A stretch of 24,104 nt of DNA, taken from an uncultured Microbacteriaceae bacterium (GTDB lineage Bacteria > Actinomycetota > Actinomycetes > Actinomycetales > Microbacteriaceae). This document shows, piece by piece, positions 1 to 9,825 of this stretch (position 1 is the stretch's first letter; every line of letters starts with the position of its first letter). The position numbers were made by a program, and so were the translations under genes. The notes under the pieces were generated by a model. It saw nothing but the letters and a program-made list of their open reading frames with translations. It was not told the DNA's origin and searched no databases. The stretch lies in NCBI GenBank assembly GCA_934661165.1, contig CAKUJB010000013.1:1-24104 (forward strand), given 5' to 3'.

Positions 1-621
1 CTCGAGTGCCGCGTCGGCGGGCGCCGCGACGGCCCTGGCGCGGGACGCCGCCGTGAGGAGCTCCTCGCGCAGCTCGTTCGCGACGATCGAACGCAGCGCG
101 TAGAGCCGGATGTTCGCGTTCTCCCCCGCGACGGAGATCTCGACGCGGGCGGCTCCGAAGATGCGCGCGAGGAGCGGGCGCTCCACGTTGACGCCCTGGA
201 TGCGGTCGAGGCGGGCGCGGCGGTGCTTGCGCCAGACGATGCCCTCCCGCTCCTCGACGACCTCGTCGGTCACCCGGTAGCTGTGCATGCGCCACGACAG
301 CCAGCCGCCGACGAGGATGACCACGATGAGGAGGGCGACGCCTCCGAGCGCGAGCCCGACGTTCGCGAACACCCAGCGCGCGGCCGGGTCCTCGGGGATC
401 CCCGACCCCTCGCCGACGATGTCGCCGAGCACGAGCGTCACCCAGACGTCGCGCAGCTGCACGACGATCCACACGAGGATCGCGATGAGCACGACCCCGC
501 CGCGCAGCAGCGGCGTCGCGGGATGGAGTCGGCGCCAGCCGTCTTCCGCCGGCATCGCGGGTCCAGAGGCGCGCCCGTCTCCGACGGGCTCGCGGCCGCC
601 GGCGGGCCCGTCCGCGCTCAC
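1..621 (-). CDS. Bacterial PH-domain (YdbT-like) membrane protein, 3' end outside window
   Basis: The frame is open from a GTG at 621 to the left edge (207 codons), so the C-terminus is missing. After a Gly/Pro-rich start come two hydrophobic stretches (about residues 41-62 and 84-108). A bacterial PH domain follows, with the typical run SYRVTDEVVEEREGIVWRK, then RARLDRIQGVNVERPLLAR and ARVEISVAGEN. Proteins of this type (bPH2, YdbT) are membrane proteins that usually carry two or three PH units; only the first is in view. The GTG overlaps the stop of the upstream PH gene as GTGA, so the two are probably translationally coupled and may act as a pair. Their function is unknown here; roles in envelope stress or antimicrobial resistance are only suggested for relatives. 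The long plus-strand frames over this stretch are antisense shadows. Confidence 0.85.
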   Translation of the reverse strand, partial: MSADGPAGGREPVGDGRASGPAMPAEDGWRRLHPATPLLRGGVVLIAILVWIVVQLRDVWVTLVLGDIVGEGSGIPEDPAARWVFANVGLALGGVALLIVVILVGGWLSWRMHSYRVTDEVVEEREGIVWRKHRRARLDRIQGVNVERPLLARIFGAARVEISVAGENANIRLYALRSIVANELREELLTAASRARAVAAPADAALE

Positions 622-1127
622 AGGCCCGCCCGGCGCGTCTCCGCGAGCGCGACGAGCCGGTCGCGGAGCGCCTCCGCGTCGGCCTCCCGCAGACCGGGGC
701 TGACGACCGCGGTCGCCGCAGCGGCGGTGACGAATCTGAGCTCCGCGAGCCCGAGCATTCGTGCGATCGGTCCGCGGGTGATGTCGATGAGCTGCATGCG
801 GCCGTACGGCACGGCGACCTGGCGGTGCCACATGATGCCACGGCGGTAGACGAGGTCGTCCTCGCGCAACCGGTAGCCGATCGAGCGCACGCGGCGCGGG
901 GTGAAGCACATGCCGATCGCGATCACGAGGACGAGGACGGCGGGCAGGACCCAGAGCCAGACGACGCCCGAGGTGAAGGGGGCGATCGAGGCGCCGATGC
1001 CGACGATGCCGAGCATCAGGGCCTGCCCCGCGAGGTCGACCCAGAGGTACGCGGGCGCGACGCCGCGCCAGCCGTCGTCGGGCGCGGTCGCCGCGGCGGG
1101 GGGCGGTGTCGTGTCGATGTCAGACAT
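618..1127 (-). CDS. Bacterial PH-domain (YdbS-like) membrane protein
   Basis: This 169-residue protein begins MSDIDTTPPP. I chose the ATG at 1127 because AGGAGGAG sits 4-5 nt upstream; an earlier in-frame ATG at 1148 would place that Shine-Dalgarno sequence inside the gene. Two membrane segments (about residues 29-50 and 57-75) are followed by one bPH2 domain containing GYRLREDDLVYRRGIMWHRQ and VAVPYGRMQLIDITRGPIAR. That is the normal size and layout of YdbS-like proteins. The start overlaps the DUF3180 stop by 8 nt, and the stop overlaps the next PH gene by 4 nt. Such gene pairs commonly follow the folate genes in Actinobacteria. The molecular function is not known. Confidence 0.88.
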   Translation of the reverse strand: MSDIDTTPPPAAATAPDDGWRGVAPAYLWVDLAGQALMLGIVGIGASIAPFTSGVVWLWVLPAVLVLVIAIGMCFTPRRVRSIGYRLREDDLVYRRGIMWHRQVAVPYGRMQLIDITRGPIARMLGLAELRFVTAAAATAVVSPGLREADAEALRDRLVALAETRRAGL

Positions 1128-1584
1128 GGGGCTCCTCCTCGGGTCCATCCTCCCTCGGCGGGATGCGGCACATCTCCTCGGCGACGAGCGCCGCGACGAG
1201 CAGGACGGCGGCCGCGCCGACGCCGAGGATCGCGGGCCACAGCAGCCCCTCGCCGATGACGGGCCGTGTCACGACGACGACGAGCACCGAAGCGGTCGCG
1301 CCGAGCAGCACGGCGGCGGTGAGGGCGGCCGCCTGGGCGAAGACGGCGACCCGCGCGGCGAGGAACGGGTCGACGGCCGCGCCCGGCCGGCCGCGGGCGA
1401 CGCGGCGGACGGGGATCGCCGCGAGCACGACCCCGACGGCGAGGACGGCGACGAGCGCAGAGAAGAGGAACGGCGGGGTGAGGAGCGGCCGCCCGCTCTG
1501 CGTGAGCGCGAACTCGACGAGCCAGCCGGCGAGGGCGCCGACCGCGATGAGGACGACGAGCGTCGTCGGCGAGGTGCGCTTCAC
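1120..1584 (-). CDS. DUF3180 integral membrane protein
   Basis: A 154-residue protein with a GTG start and four hydrophobic segments, at about residues 8-28, 38-58, 82-102 and 115-135, ending in an acidic tail. The N-terminal pattern KRTSPTTLVVLIAVGALAGW fits the actinobacterial DUF3180 family, whose members almost always lie directly after folK. It starts 22 nt after the folB-folK stop, and its end overlaps the PH-domain gene. No catalytic motif is visible. A membrane role is clear from composition, but any link to folate is by neighbourhood only. Confidence 0.85.
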   Translation of the reverse strand: MKRTSPTTLVVLIAVGALAGWLVEFALTQSGRPLLTPPFLFSALVAVLAVGVVLAAIPVRRVARGRPGAAVDPFLAARVAVFAQAAALTAAVLLGATASVLVVVVTRPVIGEGLLWPAILGVGAAAVLLVAALVAEEMCRIPPREDGPEEEPHV

Positions 1585-1606
1585 GGCCGGCCGCCTCGGT
1601 CCGGGC

Positions 1607-2479
1607 TCACGCGAGCGGCTCCGCGGGGTAGGGCTCGACGCGCTCCCCCCGGGCGAGCGCGCGGTCGAGGAGCTCGACGACGGGGCCGCGGCCCGGCAGC
1701 TCGGCCGACTCGTCCATCGCCGCCCACGGCGCGAGGACGAATGCGCGCTCGTGCGCGCGCGGGTGCGGCACCGTGAGCTCCTCGGTGTCGATGCGCGCGT
1801 CGCCGTACACGATGAGGTCGAGGTCGAGGGTGCGGTCGCCCCAGCGCACCTCGCGCGTGCGGCCGTGGTGGTCCTCGAGGCGCTGCAGCTCGACGAGGAG
1901 GCCGGAGGCCGGCAGCGTCGTCTCGATCGCGACGACGGCGTTGAGGTAGGCGGGCGCCGCCTCGTCGACGCCGGTCGTCCGCAGCGCGGGGGTCTCGACG
2001 AGCGGCGAGCCGCGGCGGACGCGGATGCGCCGATGCGAGGCGAGTCCGAGGACCGCCTGGCGGATGGTCGACTCCCGGTCGCCGAGGTTCGCCCCGATCG
2101 CGACGATCGCGGGCGTCCATTCGCGACGAATGCGCACGGCGACGTCGTCGAACGGGACCGGGATCGGCGCCTTCGGCTTGTGGAGGGTCACCTCGACCGC
2201 GCGCGCCGGGCGGTGCGCGAGGACGAGCGCCGCGATGCGCTCGGCGAGCGTCTCGATGAGGTCGACGGGGTCGCGCTCGATCGCCGCGACGACCTGGGCC
2301 GCGAGCTCGCCGTAGTGGATCGTGTCGGCGAGCGCGTCGCCGGCGCCCGCGCGGCCGAGGTCGAGGTGCACGACGACGTCGACGACGAAGGGCTGCCCGT
2401 CGCGGCGCTCCTCGTCATAGACGCCGTGGTGGCCGTAGCCGGTGAGGCCCGTGAGCTCGAGCCGGTCGAGTCCGCTCAT
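1607..2479 (-). CDS. folK: FolB-FolK fusion: dihydroneopterin aldolase / HPPK
   Basis: A bifunctional cytosolic enzyme of 290 residues. Residues 1-121 are dihydroneopterin aldolase (FolB), with GYHGVYDEERRDGQPF-like sequence near residues 14-30, TIHYGELA and ETLAERIA. Residues 123-290 are hydroxymethyl-dihydropterin pyrophosphokinase (FolK), with AIGANLGDRESTIRQAV, YLNAVVAIET and the signature RWGDRTLDLDLIVYGD followed by PHPRAHERAFVLAPW. The two steps convert dihydroneopterin to hydroxymethyl-dihydropterin and then to its pyrophosphate, the substrate of FolP encoded just upstream. The ATG at 2479 overlaps the folP stop as ATGA. Fusions of these two activities occur in several Actinobacteria; here the frame is continuous, with no stop between domains. 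The symbol could equally be folB/folK. Confidence 0.93.
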   Translation of the reverse strand: MSGLDRLELTGLTGYGHHGVYDEERRDGQPFVVDVVVHLDLGRAGAGDALADTIHYGELAAQVVAAIERDPVDLIETLAERIAALVLAHRPARAVEVTLHKPKAPIPVPFDDVAVRIRREWTPAIVAIGANLGDRESTIRQAVLGLASHRRIRVRRGSPLVETPALRTTGVDEAAPAYLNAVVAIETTLPASGLLVELQRLEDHHGRTREVRWGDRTLDLDLIVYGDARIDTEELTVPHPRAHERAFVLAPWAAMDESAELPGRGPVVELLDRALARGERVEPYPAEPLA

Positions 2480-3282
2480 CGCGCGGCCTCCGGCAGCGGC
2501 ATCCCGCGCGCGGCAGCGGCCATCGCCTCGTGCACGAGGAGCGCGGCGCGCGTCGAGCGCACCTCGTGGACGCGGACCGCCCAGGCGCCGAGCTGCGCGG
2601 CGCGCAGCGACACGGCGGCGGTCGCCGCGTCGAGGTCGCCCCGGTCCGGGCCGACGAGCGACTTGACGAAGCGCTTGCGGGACGCGCCGACGAGCACGGG
2701 TCGGCCGAGGGCGACGAGCTCGGCGAGGCCGTCGATGAGGGCCCAGTTCTCGGCGGGCTGCTTCGAGAAGCCGAGCCCGGGGTCGACCGCGAGACGCTCC
2801 GGGTCGATGCCGGCTTCGACGAGCGCGGCGACGCGGCGCGCGAGCTCGGCGGCGACATCGGCGACGACGTCGCCATACGTCGCGGGGGTCGTCGGTGCGC
2901 CGAACGAGTGCATGATGAGGTAGTCGGCGCCGGTCGCGCGGACGACCGCGGGCATCTCCGGGTCACGCCCGTACACGTCGTTGACGAGCCGGGCGCCGGC
3001 GGCGACCGCCGCCGCCGCGGTGGCGGCCCGGAAGGTGTCGACGGAGACGCGCACGCCCTCGGCGGTGAGCTCGCGGATGACCGGGAGGATCCGGCGCTGC
3101 TCCTCCTCGGCGCTGATCTCGGCGACGCCGGGCGCCGTCGACTCGCCGCCGACGTCGATCCAGTCGGCGCCGTCGGCGATCAGTCGCCGGGCGTGGGCGA
3201 GCGCGGCGTCGATCGCGTAGTGCTCGCCGCCGTCGGAGAAGGAGTCGGGGGTGACGTTGAGGACGCCGAAGATCTCGGTCAC
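2476..3282 (-). CDS. folP: Dihydropteroate synthase
   Basis: A 268-residue enzyme joining p-aminobenzoate to hydroxymethyl-dihydropterin pyrophosphate to make dihydropteroate, the sulfonamide target. The start is GTG at 3282, giving MTEIFGVLNVTPDSFSDGG; it overlaps the folE TAG by one base. The open frame continues 112 codons upstream, but that extension is antisense-like Arg/Pro-rich sequence inside folE. Family motifs in order are NVTPDSFSDGG (pterin loop 1), GADWIDVGGESTAPG, VSVDTF, LVNDVYG, DPGLGFSK and VLVGASRKRF. Length and motif spacing are normal. It lies between folE and folB-folK, so one transcript probably supplies the folate branch. Confidence 0.95.
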   Translation of the reverse strand: MTEIFGVLNVTPDSFSDGGEHYAIDAALAHARRLIADGADWIDVGGESTAPGVAEISAEEEQRRILPVIRELTAEGVRVSVDTFRAATAAAAVAAGARLVNDVYGRDPEMPAVVRATGADYLIMHSFGAPTTPATYGDVVADVAAELARRVAALVEAGIDPERLAVDPGLGFSKQPAENWALIDGLAELVALGRPVLVGASRKRFVKSLVGPDRGDLDAATAAVSLRAAQLGAWAVRVHEVRSTRAALLVHEAMAAAARGMPLPEAAR

Positions 3283-3860
3283 TACGCGGGCACCTGCATG
3301 AGGGCGAGCGCCTCGGCGCGGCGCACGGGGTCGGCGAGCTCGCCGCGGGCCGCAAGCGTCACGGTGCGCGCGGAGCCCTGGCGGGGGCCGCGGGCGGACA
3401 CGCAGCCGTGCGCGGCCTCGAGGACGACGAGCGCGCCGGGCGCGGCGAGCCCGCGCTCGAGCGCGTCCGCGATGTCCTCCGTGAGGCGCTCCTGGAGCTG
3501 CGGCCGCGCTGCGGCGACCTCGACGGCGCGCGCGAGGGCGCCGAGCCCCGCGAACCGCGGGCCGGGGAGGTAGGCGACGTGGGCCGAGCCGAAGAACGGG
3601 AGCAGGTGGTGCTCGCACACCGAGCGGAACTCGATGCCGCGCAGCACGACGACCTCGCCGGCGCGCTCCGCCGAGTCGGGGAAGTCGCTCCGGCTCGCGA
3701 GCGCCTCCGCGGGGTCGTGCCCGACGCCCGCGAAGAGCTCCGCGTAGGCATCGGCGACGCGGCGCGGGGTCTCGAGCAGGCCGCCGCGGTCGGGGTCCTC
3801 CCCGATGGCGGCGAGCAGCTCGGACACGGCCGCCTCGATGCGGCCCCGGTCGATCGGCAT
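3282..3860 (-). CDS. folE: GTP cyclohydrolase I
   Basis: A 192-residue protein. I place the start at ATG 3860 (MPIDRGRIEAAV) because GAAGGA lies 6-7 nt before it; a GTG 18 nt earlier would contain that ribosome site. The enzyme opens GTP to dihydroneopterin triphosphate, the first step of folate synthesis. The zinc site is visible as Cys82-x2-His85 in SVCEHHLLPFFG, with Cys153 in AHGCVSARG. DPDRGGLLETPRRVADAY and the QERLT/IADAL helices also fit the family. It is followed with a 1-nt overlap by folP. The gap to ftsH upstream is only about 70 bp, so co-transcription from the ftsH side is possible. Confidence 0.95.
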   Translation of the reverse strand: MPIDRGRIEAAVSELLAAIGEDPDRGGLLETPRRVADAYAELFAGVGHDPAEALASRSDFPDSAERAGEVVVLRGIEFRSVCEHHLLPFFGSAHVAYLPGPRFAGLGALARAVEVAAARPQLQERLTEDIADALERGLAAPGALVVLEAAHGCVSARGPRQGSARTVTLAARGELADPVRRAEALALMQVPA

Positions 3861-3928
3861 TCTCGGTCCTTCGTTCACGGCGTGCCCTGGCCGGCCGGTG
3901 CGGCGCGGTCAGGCATCAACCGTACCCG

Positions 3929-5941
<2,013 letters not shown>

Positions 5942-5984
5942 GGTCGTCTCAGGCTACCCGCGCGGCGCTGGGCCTGCGCTGTCT

Positions 5985-6001
5985 GTCCGCTGAGAGCGGA
6001 C
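5985..6001. terminator. Perfect 7-bp hairpin between ftsH start and hpt end
   Basis: GTCCGCT and AGCGGAC form a perfect 7-bp stem around a 3-nt loop, 44 bp upstream of the ftsH start and 45 bp past the hpt stop. No U-tract follows on the minus strand. It could be a weak attenuator or terminator of hpt read-through, or an operator for ftsH; the sequence does not decide. Confidence 0.3.
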
Positions 6002-6021
6002 CCGCGCGAGCGACGCGACCG

Positions 6022-6034
6022 CGCGCATTCCTCC
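6022..6034. repeat. CGCGCATTCCTCC 13-mer, copy 1
   Basis: Located 11 nt beyond the hpt stop. The other copies are at 8307-8319 (17 nt beyond the M23 peptidase stop), 21584-21596 (before the SGNH gene) and 23096-23108 (in the large hairpin), all in the same orientation. Confidence 0.6.
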
Positions 6035-6045
6035 CGCCTGCCTGC

Positions 6046-6597
6046 TCAGCTGTAGACGTGCGGCGCGAGCACGGCGATGCCGCTGAGGTTGCGGTAGCGC
6101 TCGGCGTAGTCGAGGCCGTAGCCGACGACGAAGCGGTTCGGGATGTCCCAGCCGAGGTAGCGCGCGGGGACCTCGACCTTGAGCGCCTCGGGCTTGCGCA
6201 GCAGCGCGCAGATCTCGACGCTCGCCGCGCCGCGGGACTCCAGGTTCTCCCGGAGCCAGCTCAGCGTGAGCCCCGAGTCGATGATGTCCTCGGCGATGAC
6301 GACATGGCGGCCGGTGATGTCGGTGTCGAGGTCCTTGAGGATGCGCACGACGCCGGAGGACTTCGTGCCGCTGCCGTACGAGGAGACGGCCATCCAGTCG
6401 AGCTCGACGTGCCGGTGCATCGCCTTCGCGAGGTCGATCATGAACGGCGCCGCGCCCTTGAGCACGCCGACCATGAGCAGGTCGCGGCCCGCGTAATCGG
6501 CCTCGAGGTCCGCTGCGAGCTCGAGCACCTTCTCGTGGATCTGCTCGGCGGTGAAGAGGCGGTCCTCGAGGTCGGTCGCGATGTCGTCGAACTCCAT
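6046..6597 (-). CDS. hpt: Hypoxanthine phosphoribosyltransferase
   Basis: A 183-residue purine-salvage enzyme transferring phosphoribose from PRPP to hypoxanthine (and often guanine). The start is ATG 6597 (MEFDDIATDLEDRLF), with GGGGAGA upstream; the frame is open 12 more codons, but these run into tilS. The PRPP-binding motif VVIAEDIIDSGLTLSWL is clear, as are LMVGVLKGAAPFM and the C-terminal FVVGYGLDYAERYRNL, which carries the base-binding loop. It starts 4 nt after the tilS stop, so the pair is probably one transcription unit; tilS-hpt-ftsH is the usual actinobacterial order. Confidence 0.95.
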   Translation of the reverse strand: MEFDDIATDLEDRLFTAEQIHEKVLELAADLEADYAGRDLLMVGVLKGAAPFMIDLAKAMHRHVELDWMAVSSYGSGTKSSGVVRILKDLDTDITGRHVVIAEDIIDSGLTLSWLRENLESRGAASVEICALLRKPEALKVEVPARYLGWDIPNRFVVGYGLDYAERYRNLSGIAVLAPHVYS

Positions 6598-6601
6598 GCG
6601 G

Positions 6602-7651
6602 CTATTCTCCCCTGCTCTGGTCGGCGTGCGCACGCGGCCGGTCCGCCGCGACGACGAGGTGCCCGTGCTCCCGGAACGCCCGGAGCCCCGGCAGGTCGAT
6701 CGGCCCCTGTCCGCGCCAGTCGGTGACGAGGCGCGCGACCTCGAGCGTCTGCTGGCGGGTGAGGCTCCGGCCGAACTCGGCCGCGACGACGAGCCGGATG
6801 AGGCGGTGGCGCAGCGCCGCCGGGTTCGCCGCGAGGGCGGCGACCGGCAGCGAGATGCCGCCCCCTGGATACGGCTCCTCCGTGATCGGGTCCGCGCCGA
6901 TCATGACGAGGTCCTCCGCGACCTCGTCGGCCATCGCGTCGAGCGCCTCGGCGTCCTCCCGCAGCTGCTCCGCGGTGCGCGCGAGCGCCTCGGCGACGCC
7001 GGGCCCGAGCTCCGCCTCGAGGAGCGGCAGCACCGACTCGCGCACGCGCACGCGGAGGAATGCGGGGTCCGCGTTGTGCGGATCGTCCCACGCAGCCAGC
7101 GACTGATCGGCGCACGCCGCGAGCGTCGTCGCGCGCCGCAGCGGGAGGAATGGGCGGCGCAGCACCCCCGCGACGCTCGCCATCCCCATGAGACTCGTCG
7201 CGCCGGAGCCTCGGGCGAGGCCGAGGAGCACCGTCTCGGCCTGGTCGTCGAGGGTGTGGCCGAGGAGGATCACGGCGCCGCCGTGATCGGCGCGGGCGGC
7301 TTCGAGCGCGGCGTACCTGGCGGCGCGGGCCGCCGCCTCGGGGCCCTCGCCCGCCTCGACGACGTCGACGCGACGCACCTCCACGGGGTCGAGCCCGAGC
7401 TCGCGCGCCGCCGCGGCGGCGCGCGCGGCGACGTCCGCCGAGCCCGGCTGGAGGGCGTGGTCGATGACGATCGCACCGCCGCGCATTCCTGCCCGGGGGG
7501 CCTCGAAGGCGACCGCCGCGGCGAGCGCGAGGGAGTCGGGACCGCCGCTCAGCGCGACGAGCACGAGCGCGCCGTCCGGCAGGCCGACGAGCGAGTCGCG
7601 GACCGCGCGGCGGGTGTCGGCGACGGCCGGCGTCAGGCGGGGTCGGCGCAT
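6602..7651 (-). CDS. tilS: tRNA(Ile)-lysidine synthase TilS
   Basis: A 349-residue PP-loop ATPase that adds lysine to C34 of tRNA-Ile(CAU), changing its codon reading from AUG to AUA; it is normally essential. The ATP motif SGGPDS is at about residues 35-40, preceded by VLVALSGG. LGHTLDDQAETVLLGLARGSG and the region RRPFLPLRR also match. The C-terminal half (about 230-330) is shorter than in E. coli TilS, as is usual in Actinobacteria. The ATG at 7651 has no visible Shine-Dalgarno sequence, and the divergent ppa start is only 74 bp away, so the message may be leaderless or nearly so. Confidence 0.93.
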   Translation of the reverse strand: MRRPRLTPAVADTRRAVRDSLVGLPDGALVLVALSGGPDSLALAAAVAFEAPRAGMRGGAIVIDHALQPGSADVAARAAAAARELGLDPVEVRRVDVVEAGEGPEAAARAARYAALEAARADHGGAVILLGHTLDDQAETVLLGLARGSGATSLMGMASVAGVLRRPFLPLRRATTLAACADQSLAAWDDPHNADPAFLRVRVRESVLPLLEAELGPGVAEALARTAEQLREDAEALDAMADEVAEDLVMIGADPITEEPYPGGGISLPVAALAANPAALRHRLIRLVVAAEFGRSLTRQQTLEVARLVTDWRGQGPIDLPGLRAFREHGHLVVAADRPRAHADQSRGE

Positions 7652-7675
7652 TCGATTACGGTAGTCGGTGACTCG

Positions 7676-7695
7676 CCCCGCGCGCTCGCGCGGGG
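7676..7695 (+). promoter_or_regulatory. 8-bp GC hairpin in the ppa leader
   Basis: CCCCGCGC and GCGCGGGG pair perfectly around a GCTC loop in the 74-bp gap between the divergent tilS and ppa genes, 30 nt before the ppa start. The ppa ribosome site AGGAG lies after it. Its role is unknown; it may protect or time the ppa transcript, or be a divergent-promoter feature. Confidence 0.3.
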
Positions 7696-7725
7696 CATGC
7701 CGACCCGCGACAGGAGCTACCGCGC

Positions 7726-8217
7726 ATGGGCGCTTACGACGCCGTCATCGAGATCCCGGCCGGGAGCCGGAACAAGTACGAGGTCGACCACGAGACCGGC
7801 CGCGTCTTCCTCGATCGCTACCTCTTCACGCCGTTCGTGTACCCGACGGACTACGGCTTCTTCGAGCACACGCTCGGCCTCGACGACGACCCGGTCGACG
7901 TGCTCGTGCTCCTCTTCGAGCCGGTCTTCCCGGGCGTCGGCGTCAAGGTGCGCCCCGTCGGGCTCCTCGAGATGGAGGACGACGGCGGCATCGACACGAA
8001 GATCATCGCCGTGCCCGTCAAGGACCCGCGCTGGGACCACATCCAGGACGTCACCGACATCCCGGAGCTCAAGCGCCAGGAGATCCAGCACTTCTTCGAG
8101 CACTACAAGGACCTCGAGCCGGGCAAGTGGGTCAAGGTCGGGGGCTGGGGCGACGCCGCGGCCGCCGAGCAGGTCATCCAGGACGGCTTCGCGCGGTACG
8201 AGGCCGAGGCGCACTGA
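7726..8217 (+). CDS. ppa: Inorganic pyrophosphatase
   Basis: A 163-residue soluble family I pyrophosphatase splitting PPi to two phosphates and so pulling biosynthetic reactions forward. The start ATG follows AGGAG by about 10 nt. The family signature is present as DDDPVDVL near residues 57-64. The metal and substrate residues sit in IEIPAGSRNKYEVDHETG, YPTDYGF and KDPRWDHIQD, and the C-terminus has HYKDLEPGKWVKVGGW. Length is standard for actinobacterial Ppa. The gene is alone on the plus strand, divergent from tilS and convergent with the M23 peptidase. Confidence 0.97.
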   Translation: MGAYDAVIEIPAGSRNKYEVDHETGRVFLDRYLFTPFVYPTDYGFFEHTLGLDDDPVDVLVLLFEPVFPGVGVKVRPVGLLEMEDDGGIDTKIIAVPVKDPRWDHIQDVTDIPELKRQEIQHFFEHYKDLEPGKWVKVGGWGDAAAAEQVIQDGFARYEAEAH

Positions 8218-8267
8218 GCCTCGCGGCTCCGGCGCGGCGCCTCCCGCTGCGGGGGCTCGCGCCGGGC

Positions 8268-8295
8268 GTCAGCGTGCTCGCGCGCGCGTGCTGAC
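8268..8295. terminator. Hairpin between convergent ppa and M23 peptidase genes
   Basis: GTCAGC and GCTGAC close a GC-rich stem of about 10 bp, counting two G-T pairs, in the 119-bp gap between two convergent genes. There is no U-tract, so termination here is only plausible by position. Confidence 0.3.
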
Positions 8296-8336
8296 GGGGG
8301 CGACCCCGCGCATTCCTCCGCCCTGACGGCGGTCGA

Positions 8337-9527
8337 TCAGAGGTAGACGCCCTGCGCGGCGAGGAAGTCGAGCGGGTCGGTCGTCGAGCCCCAGGTGTGC
8401 ACCTCGAAGTGCAGGTGGCAGCCGGTCGACGAGCCCGTCGTGCCGATGTGGCCGATCTGGGTGCCGACCTCGACCCACTGGCCGACGCTCGCGACGAAGC
8501 CGCCCGACGGCATGTGCGCGTAGAACGTGCGCAGGCCGCCGCCGTGGTCGACCGTCATGTTGTAGCCGTACGACCAGTGCCAGCTCGCGTTCGTGACCGT
8601 GCCGCTCGCCGCCGCGAGGACCGGGGTCCAGCAGCCGCCGGCGAGGTCGATGCCCTGGTGGTTCGAGCTGCCGACGCCCGCGGCGCGGTTGCCGTAGTAC
8701 GAGCTGATCCAGCCGGCCGACGGACGCACCCAGCCGGAGGCCGAGACCTGCGCCCAGTTGATGTTCGAGAGCTTCTCCTGGATGCGGATCTGCTCACCGA
8801 CCCGGTAGTCGGCCTCCGTGATCGCGCGGCGCTCCGTGAGGACGATGAGCATCTGCTCGAGCTGCGCCTGGCGCTCCTGCTGGGCGATGAGCGCGGCCGA
8901 GGCCGCCTCCGACGCGGCCTGCGCCTCCGCCATCGCGACCGCGGCGTCGGCCTCGAGCTGCTGGAGCTCGGCCTGCGCGGTCTCTGACTGGCGGGTGAGC
9001 GACTCCGCCGTATTGCGCTCCTGCGTCGCCGTCTCGTACAGGCCGTTCGCGTGCTGCGAGACGCGGGATGAGACGCCGATCGCGCTGAGGATGCGGCTCG
9101 CGTCGTCGGCCTCGACGAAGAGCTGGAGGGTCGGATCGGAGCCCGTCGTCTTGACGACCTGCGCGGCCCACTGGCCGGCGCGGAGCTCGGCCTCCGTCGC
9201 GCGGGCGCCGGCCTCCTCGGCCTGCGCGGCGAGGTTCGCGGTCTCGGACTGCTTCGCGCGGTAGCGGGCGTCGAGCTGCATCCACTTCTGGGACTTCGCC
9301 TCGAGGTCGGCGCGCGTGCGCTCCACCTCGGCGGCGAGCTGCGCGATCGAGTCGCGGACCCAGGCGACGGCGTTCGCGGCGGCCGCCTCGTCGTTGCGCG
9401 CGGCCTCGACATCCGACCAGCTCGGGTAGTCCGCGGCCTGCGCCGGCGCGGGAGCCGCCAGGGGCACGATGAATGCGGTCGTCGCGACGACCGCCACTGC
9501 CAGCGTGAGCTTGCCCCAGATCCGCAC
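8337..9527 (-). CDS. Secreted coiled-coil M23 (LytM-type) peptidase
   Basis: A 396-residue exported protein. A Sec signal peptide covers about residues 1-31, with hydrophobic core LTLAVAVVATTAFIVPLAA and a likely cut after AQA. Residues 40-245 are Ala/Glu/Gln-rich and heptad-like, a long coiled coil as in NlpC/EnvC-type peptidoglycan hydrolases. The C-terminal M23 domain (about 270-390) has HQGIDLA, DHGGGLRTFYAHMP and HLHFEV; these supply the zinc His/Asp/His set, so the domain looks active. It probably cuts peptide cross-links in the wall or activates such a hydrolase; FtsEX partnership is typical of relatives but no ftsX is nearby. The GTG start lies 13 nt from an 8-bp palindrome upstream. 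Confidence 0.9.
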   Translation of the reverse strand: MRIWGKLTLAVAVVATTAFIVPLAAPAPAQAADYPSWSDVEAARNDEAAAANAVAWVRDSIAQLAAEVERTRADLEAKSQKWMQLDARYRAKQSETANLAAQAEEAGARATEAELRAGQWAAQVVKTTGSDPTLQLFVEADDASRILSAIGVSSRVSQHANGLYETATQERNTAESLTRQSETAQAELQQLEADAAVAMAEAQAASEAASAALIAQQERQAQLEQMLIVLTERRAITEADYRVGEQIRIQEKLSNINWAQVSASGWVRPSAGWISSYYGNRAAGVGSSNHQGIDLAGGCWTPVLAAASGTVTNASWHWSYGYNMTVDHGGGLRTFYAHMPSGGFVASVGQWVEVGTQIGHIGTTGSSTGCHLHFEVHTWGSTTDPLDFLAAQGVYL

Positions 9528-9539
9528 CTGCGTACCCTA

Positions 9540-9562
9540 ACCCTCAATCCTGACTTGAGGGT
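9540..9562. promoter_or_regulatory. 8-bp palindrome upstream of the M23 peptidase gene
   Basis: ACCCTCAA and TTGAGGGT form a perfect 8-bp inverted repeat with a 7-nt spacer, starting 13 bp upstream of the M23 peptidase GTG start on the minus strand. Its position overlaps where the promoter should be, so an operator for a dimeric regulator is the simplest reading; a 5' leader hairpin is the alternative. Confidence 0.4.
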
Positions 9563-9578
9563 GCAGAGTTCGGGCGGT

Positions 9579-9608
9579 TTGGCGAAGACGCCGGCGCTCG
9601 TCTATGCT
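9579..9608 (+). promoter_or_regulatory. Probable promoter of the tRNA cluster
   Basis: TTGGCG (9579-9584) and TATGCT (9603-9608) with an 18-bp spacer match sigma-70-type -35 and -10 boxes at four of six positions each. They stand 32 bp before tRNA-Glu. Confidence 0.5.
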
Positions 9609-9640
9609 TGAACGCCGGTAACCGGACCTGTCCGGGACCT

Positions 9641-9713
9641 GGCCCCATCGTTTAGTGGCCTAGGACGCCGCCCTTTCACGGCGGTAGCGCGGGTTCGAAT
9701 CCCGCTGGGGTCA
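9641..9713 (+). tRNA. tRNA-Glu (anticodon TTC)
   Basis: A 73-nt cloverleaf. The acceptor GGCCCCA pairs with TGGGGTC, the anticodon TTC sits in CCCTTTCACGG with a 5-bp stem, and the T-arm is GCGGGTTCGAATCCCGC. There is no encoded CCA. Confidence 0.96.
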
Positions 9714-9742
9714 CTGAACAAGATGAGATAATTCAACAGCAA

Positions 9743-9816
9743 GGCCCTGTAGCGCAGTTGGTTAGCGTGCCGCCCTGTCACGGCGGAGGTCGCGGGTTCA
9801 AGTCCCGTCAGGGTCG
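9743..9816 (+). tRNA. tRNA-Asp (anticodon GTC)
   Basis: A 74-nt cloverleaf. The acceptor GGCCCTG pairs with CAGGGTC (discriminator G), the anticodon is GTC in CCTGTCACGG, and the T-arm is GCGGGTTCAAGTCCCGT. It lies 29 nt after tRNA-Glu. Confidence 0.96.
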
Positions 9817-9825
9817 CGGAAGATC

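Noticed and set aside
1106..2923. A 605-codon plus-strand open frame
   Set aside because: Antisense to DUF3180, folB-folK and folP; no domain, signal or ribosome site supports it.
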